Shown one piece after another: positions 5,952 through 8,611 of a stretch of 8,611 nucleotides of DNA. Source of the DNA: an uncultured Verrucomicrobiota bacterium (lineage in GTDB: Bacteria; Verrucomicrobiota; Kiritimatiellia; RFP12; UBA1067); assembly GCA_947305825.1 (NCBI GenBank), contig CAMZET010000052.1, positions 1 through 8,611 on the forward strand. The letters run 5' to 3'. A program made the translations under genes and the position numbers. Numbering within the stretch: position 1 is the first letter of the stretch; each line of letters begins with the position of its first letter. The notes beneath the pieces were generated by a model, which saw only the letters and a program-made list of their open reading frames with translations, had not been told where the DNA came from and did no database searches.

Positions 5952-7661
5952 CTACTTCTGCGGGCCGCACCAGACGGCGGACGCCTCCGGCGCGATGCGG
6001 GCGAGCAATTCCGCGCCATATTCCGGGCCGAGGACGAAGAGCGCGGTGGAAAGTGCGTCGGCCTCCATTGCGCTGGCCGGGTGGCAGACGGTGACGGCGC
6101 GTCGGTCTTCTGGCAGGTCGGCGCCGGTGCGTCCGTCCTTGATGTGGCGTCCGCGGAAATATTCGCCGCTGGTGGCGCAGGCGCCGCCGCCGCGCAGTTC
6201 AACCGTTTCGCCGGAGCCGTAGACGCCGATTTTCCAGGAGCCGCCGAGCGCCTTGACGCTGCCGCCCAAATCGAGGAGCGCGTCGCATTCGCCGATGCGC
6301 TGCGCCGCCAAATCGAGCGCGAAGCCCTTGGCTATCGCGCCCAAATCCATCGTGCCGGCGCCGCGCCAGCGCGGGTTGAAGGCCCCTCCGGAAGCGTCGC
6401 GGTGGCGGAACGCGGCCTCGTAGCACGGCCTGACGAGCGGCGAGCAGCGCGCGAGGATTTCCGCGTCCGGCAGCGGCGCGAGGCGGCTGAGTTCGCTATG
6501 CGGGTCGTGCGCGTTCAAAAGCGTCTCGACTTCCTTGAAAATGGCCTGGGCTTCAGCGGCCTTCGCCCTGTCGGCGTCGTCGCGCCACTGGAAAGCAGCC
6601 TGCGTGCCCATGACGACCCATTCGATGCGGCTGGACGGCGCCTGTCCGGCCGCCGCCGCACTTTGCGCACCGGCGTTTGCCGCTTTGACTTCCTGCGAAA
6701 CCGTTGCGGCCATGTAGACGGCGAGCGCGGCCACCCACAGAGCGCCGGAACGGCGAGAAATATACAGCCTCCCGTCTGACGAGCGGCGGGCGAAGAGCGC
6801 TATCGAGGCGGTGGCGAGCAGCAGAAGCGGCAGGTCGCGCAAGACGAGATAGCGCGAGAAGCCGTCCGTCGGGGAAATGGAGCCGGCGATGCCGACCACC
6901 GCGAGCATGTTGAAGATGTTGGAGCCGATTATGTTGCCCAGGACCAGCTCGGCCTCGTTGCGGCGAGCGGCGGCTATCGCAGACGCGAGTTCCGGTATGC
7001 TCGTGCCGATGGCCACCACGGTCAAGCCGATCAGCAGTTCGCTCACGCCGAGCGAGCGCGCCACGTCCACCGCGCCCCATACGAGAGCGTGGCTCGCACC
7101 AATCATCACAGCAAGCCCCACTGCCGTCCACAGCGCCGCTTTCGCGGCGGAAAGCGCCTTCCCGCCGTCCTCGCTCTCCGCCGCGTCCGCCTCCGCCGGC
7201 TTGTCGAAGCGGCAGTAGAGCGGCATCGCGACGGCGAACACGCCGAGGAGCGCGAGAGCCTCGACGCGAGAGAGGGCGCCGTCGCGAAGCATGACGAGCG
7301 CCCACGCCGTTATGGCGCAGAGGAGCGGCACGGCGACTTTGCGTATGGAAGGCTTCACCGCCAGCGGCCTAATCAGCGCCGCCACCCCGAGAATGCCGAT
7401 GATGTTGAAGATGCAGCTGCCGTAGGCGTTGCCGAGCGAGAGGTTGGTGTGGCCGGAAAGGCCGGAAAACGTGCTCACGAGCAATTCCGGCGCGCTGGTG
7501 CCGAAGCCGACGACGACCATGCCGACGACGAAGGCGGAAATGCCCAGCGAGCGGGCGAGCGCGGCGGCGCCGGCCACAAAGACGTCCGAACTCCAGGCGA
7601 GGGCAGCGAGTCCACCCGCCACAAGCAGCAATGCTGCGAACAACGGTATTTCTGCGTACAT
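5952..7661 (-). CDS. CaCA-type Na+/Ca2+ exchanger fused to an ApbE FMN-transferase domain
   Basis: One unbroken 569-residue frame. Residues 1-322 form a ten-helix CaCA antiporter of YrbG type. The alpha-1 repeat is GFGTSAPELL (52-61, E59) with GNAYGSCIFN (77-86). The alpha-2 repeat is AIGTSIPEL (217-225, E224) with GNIIGSNIFN (242-251). After a short Ala-rich linker (about 323-343), residues 345-569 are an ApbE domain: WVVMGT (348-353), DPHSELSRL (386-394), MDLGAIAKGF (438-447), LLDLGGSVKALGG (462-474), ATSGEY (496-501), HIKDGRTG (506-513) and MEADALSTALFVLG (532-545), including the Asp/Thr metal-site pattern ADALST. ApbE moves FMN from FAD onto Thr/Ser of flavoproteins such as Rnf and NQR subunits. 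Basic residues cluster in the loops after helices 3, 7 and 9, which makes those cytoplasmic and puts ApbE outside. The domain is short for ApbE. The gene starts 14 bases after the GH20 stop, without a clear ribosome site. Confidence 0.92.
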   Translation of the reverse strand: MYAEIPLFAALLLVAGGLAALAWSSDVFVAGAAALARSLGISAFVVGMVVVGFGTSAPELLVSTFSGLSGHTNLSLGNAYGSCIFNIIGILGVAALIRPLAVKPSIRKVAVPLLCAITAWALVMLRDGALSRVEALALLGVFAVAMPLYCRFDKPAEADAAESEDGGKALSAAKAALWTAVGLAVMIGASHALVWGAVDVARSLGVSELLIGLTVVAIGTSIPELASAIAAARRNEAELVLGNIIGSNIFNMLAVVGIAGSISPTDGFSRYLVLRDLPLLLLATASIALFARRSSDGRLYISRRSGALWVAALAVYMAATVSQEVKAANAGAQSAAAAGQAPSSRIEWVVMGTQAAFQWRDDADRAKAAEAQAIFKEVETLLNAHDPHSELSRLAPLPDAEILARCSPLVRPCYEAAFRHRDASGGAFNPRWRGAGTMDLGAIAKGFALDLAAQRIGECDALLDLGGSVKALGGSWKIGVYGSGETVELRGGGACATSGEYFRGRHIKDGRTGADLPEDRRAVTVCHPASAMEADALSTALFVLGPEYGAELLARIAPEASAVWCGPQK

Positions 7662-7675
7662 GGTTTCGCGCGGCG

Positions 7676-8611
7676 CTATTTCGCGCCGCTTCTGAATGTC
7701 AATCCTTCAACTTCGCGCGGATGGTCGCTCGTGCCTTCCACGGGCACGAAAGAGCCAATCCATTTCCAGCCGCCCTTCTTGGGCAGCGTCATCCTGACGA
7801 CATTGTCGCCTTTGCGCAAATGAATGCGCGTCGGCTCGCGGTACCAGTAGTCCTCGTCGACGAGCGGCGTCTCCTTCGGGTTGCCGCCTAGCCCCGGATG
7901 CGTCCATTTCGGCGGCTCTATCGGCTTGCCGTTGAGCGAGACGGTGGCGCCGTGCTTGTTCCACTGGCCGAGCTTCGGCGTCGGCGCGTCGCGGCCGCGC
8001 CCGTCCGAGCGCGAGAACCCCGTCATGCCTATCCACGCCCCGCAGTCTCGTTCGCTCTCGCTCGTTATCGTCGTCTCTAGGACGACGCATCCTTCGGAAC
8101 CGGGCGCGTAGGCGCCCTCGCCGAACCAGAAATGGCGCGGGTACACGGTCGCCTGGGGAATGTCGCGCGCGAGTTCCCGGCAGGTTTCATCCGTCATTCG
8201 CCAGCGCATGCGAGTCTGCGCGACGTACGGGAACGGATGGCGGATGTTCTTCAGGAACTTGTCGCGATGCGCGATTACGCGCCTCTCCAAATCTTCGGCC
8301 AGCGCGAAGCGCGGGTCGTGCGGCGCCGGCAGCCGGGCGTAGAGCCCCGGCTCGTCGCGCTCCCTCCCGCGCCAGAACGAGTCCGACAGCAGCGCAATCG
8401 CGGGATACACGGCGTTCATGCGCACGACGTCCTCGGTGTCGGCAATCGCGTCATCGTGCCAGACGCCTATTATCGCGCCGAGTTTCTCTTCCTTCGAACC
8501 CCAGCGGCACGGCTGCTGGTAGGCCGCGACGCTCAAAAGCTCCTCCGGGTCCACATGGTTGATGTAGAAGCTGTTCTGCGAATCGATGTAGGGGGTCTTG
8601 TCGCCGCGCGG
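7676..8611 (-). CDS. GH20 beta-N-acetylhexosaminidase, C-terminal part (cut by window edge)
   Basis: 311 codons are visible and the frame runs off the right edge, so the N-terminus, any signal peptide and the catalytic Asp-Glu pair are outside the window. The visible start matches the last strands of the GH20 barrel as I recall them from Bacteroides-type enzymes: YIDSQNSFYINHVDPEELL, then GAIIGVWHDDAIADTEDVV, then NAVYPAIALLSDSFWRGRE. A helical segment follows (PHDPRFALAEDLERRVIAHRD), then a beta-rich C-terminal domain. That domain includes GATVSLNGKPIEPPKWTHPG and RIHLRKGDNVVRMTLPKKGG, a pattern typical of carbohydrate-active enzymes. The enzyme would release terminal GlcNAc/GalNAc from host glycans or chitin fragments, probably outside the cytoplasm. 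A GTG at 8554 lies in frame but is internal to the conserved barrel and is not the true start. The exchanger-ApbE gene follows after 14 bases. Confidence 0.82.
   Translation of the reverse strand, partial: PRGDKTPYIDSQNSFYINHVDPEELLSVAAYQQPCRWGSKEEKLGAIIGVWHDDAIADTEDVVRMNAVYPAIALLSDSFWRGRERDEPGLYARLPAPHDPRFALAEDLERRVIAHRDKFLKNIRHPFPYVAQTRMRWRMTDETCRELARDIPQATVYPRHFWFGEGAYAPGSEGCVVLETTITSESERDCGAWIGMTGFSRSDGRGRDAPTPKLGQWNKHGATVSLNGKPIEPPKWTHPGLGGNPKETPLVDEDYWYREPTRIHLRKGDNVVRMTLPKKGGWKWIGSFVPVEGTSDHPREVEGLTFRSGAK

Noticed and set aside
5952..7661. Fusion caused by a sequencing error
   Set aside because: A single base error would have to remove a stop exactly, and the linker, last helix and first ApbE strand are all intact in one frame. 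It cannot be ruled out without reads, but nothing in the sequence suggests it.
8552..8554. GTG as the start of the GH20-like gene
   Set aside because: The frame continues to the window edge and the upstream residues belong to a conserved GH20 barrel strand, so the gene is truncated rather than starting here.

Overview
The window is GC-rich (roughly 60-65% by eye) and essentially fully coding. Every supported gene is on the minus strand, so transcription runs from high to low coordinates. I see no rRNA, tRNA, CRISPR, insertion sequence or phage genes. Three features suggest a member of the PVC group (Verrucomicrobiota/Lentisphaerota/Kiritimatiellota/Planctomycetota): a secreted squalene/prenyltransferase-repeat toroid protein of a type common there, a GH20 hexosaminidase C-terminus, and an FmdB protein of PVC-like form. 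This taxonomic guess is an inference from gene content only.

In transcription order the layout is as follows. (1) 8611-7676 is the C-terminal part of a GH20 beta-N-acetylhexosaminidase, cut by the window edge. (2) 7661-5952 is one unbroken 569-residue protein that joins a ten-helix CaCA-type Na+/Ca2+ exchanger to a compact ApbE (FAD:protein FMN transferase) domain. (3) 5894-5178 is ribonuclease III, preceded by an unusual 57-bp leader with no Shine-Dalgarno sequence at the start codon. (4) 5094-61 is a tightly packed five-gene run: secreted toroid protein, cytoplasmic PAS histidine kinase, sigma-54-type response regulator, FmdB zinc-ribbon protein and RsmB-type 16S rRNA m5C methyltransferase. 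Its junctions are a 4-bp overlap, a 4-bp overlap, a 1-bp gap and a 17-bp overlap.

The five-gene run looks like one translationally coupled operon. Its kinase and regulator form an NtrB/NtrC-like pair, and the first gene encodes an exported protein of an uncharacterised family. The 83-bp gap before it holds a short hairpin and an imperfect -24/-12-like sequence whose spacing is one base short. The most unusual object is the exchanger-ApbE fusion. The charge pattern of its loops places the ApbE domain outside the cytoplasm, where ApbE enzymes normally act. No complete new multi-gene system is evident. The best candidates for new biology are this fusion, the toroid/kinase/regulator unit, and the way ribonuclease III is started.
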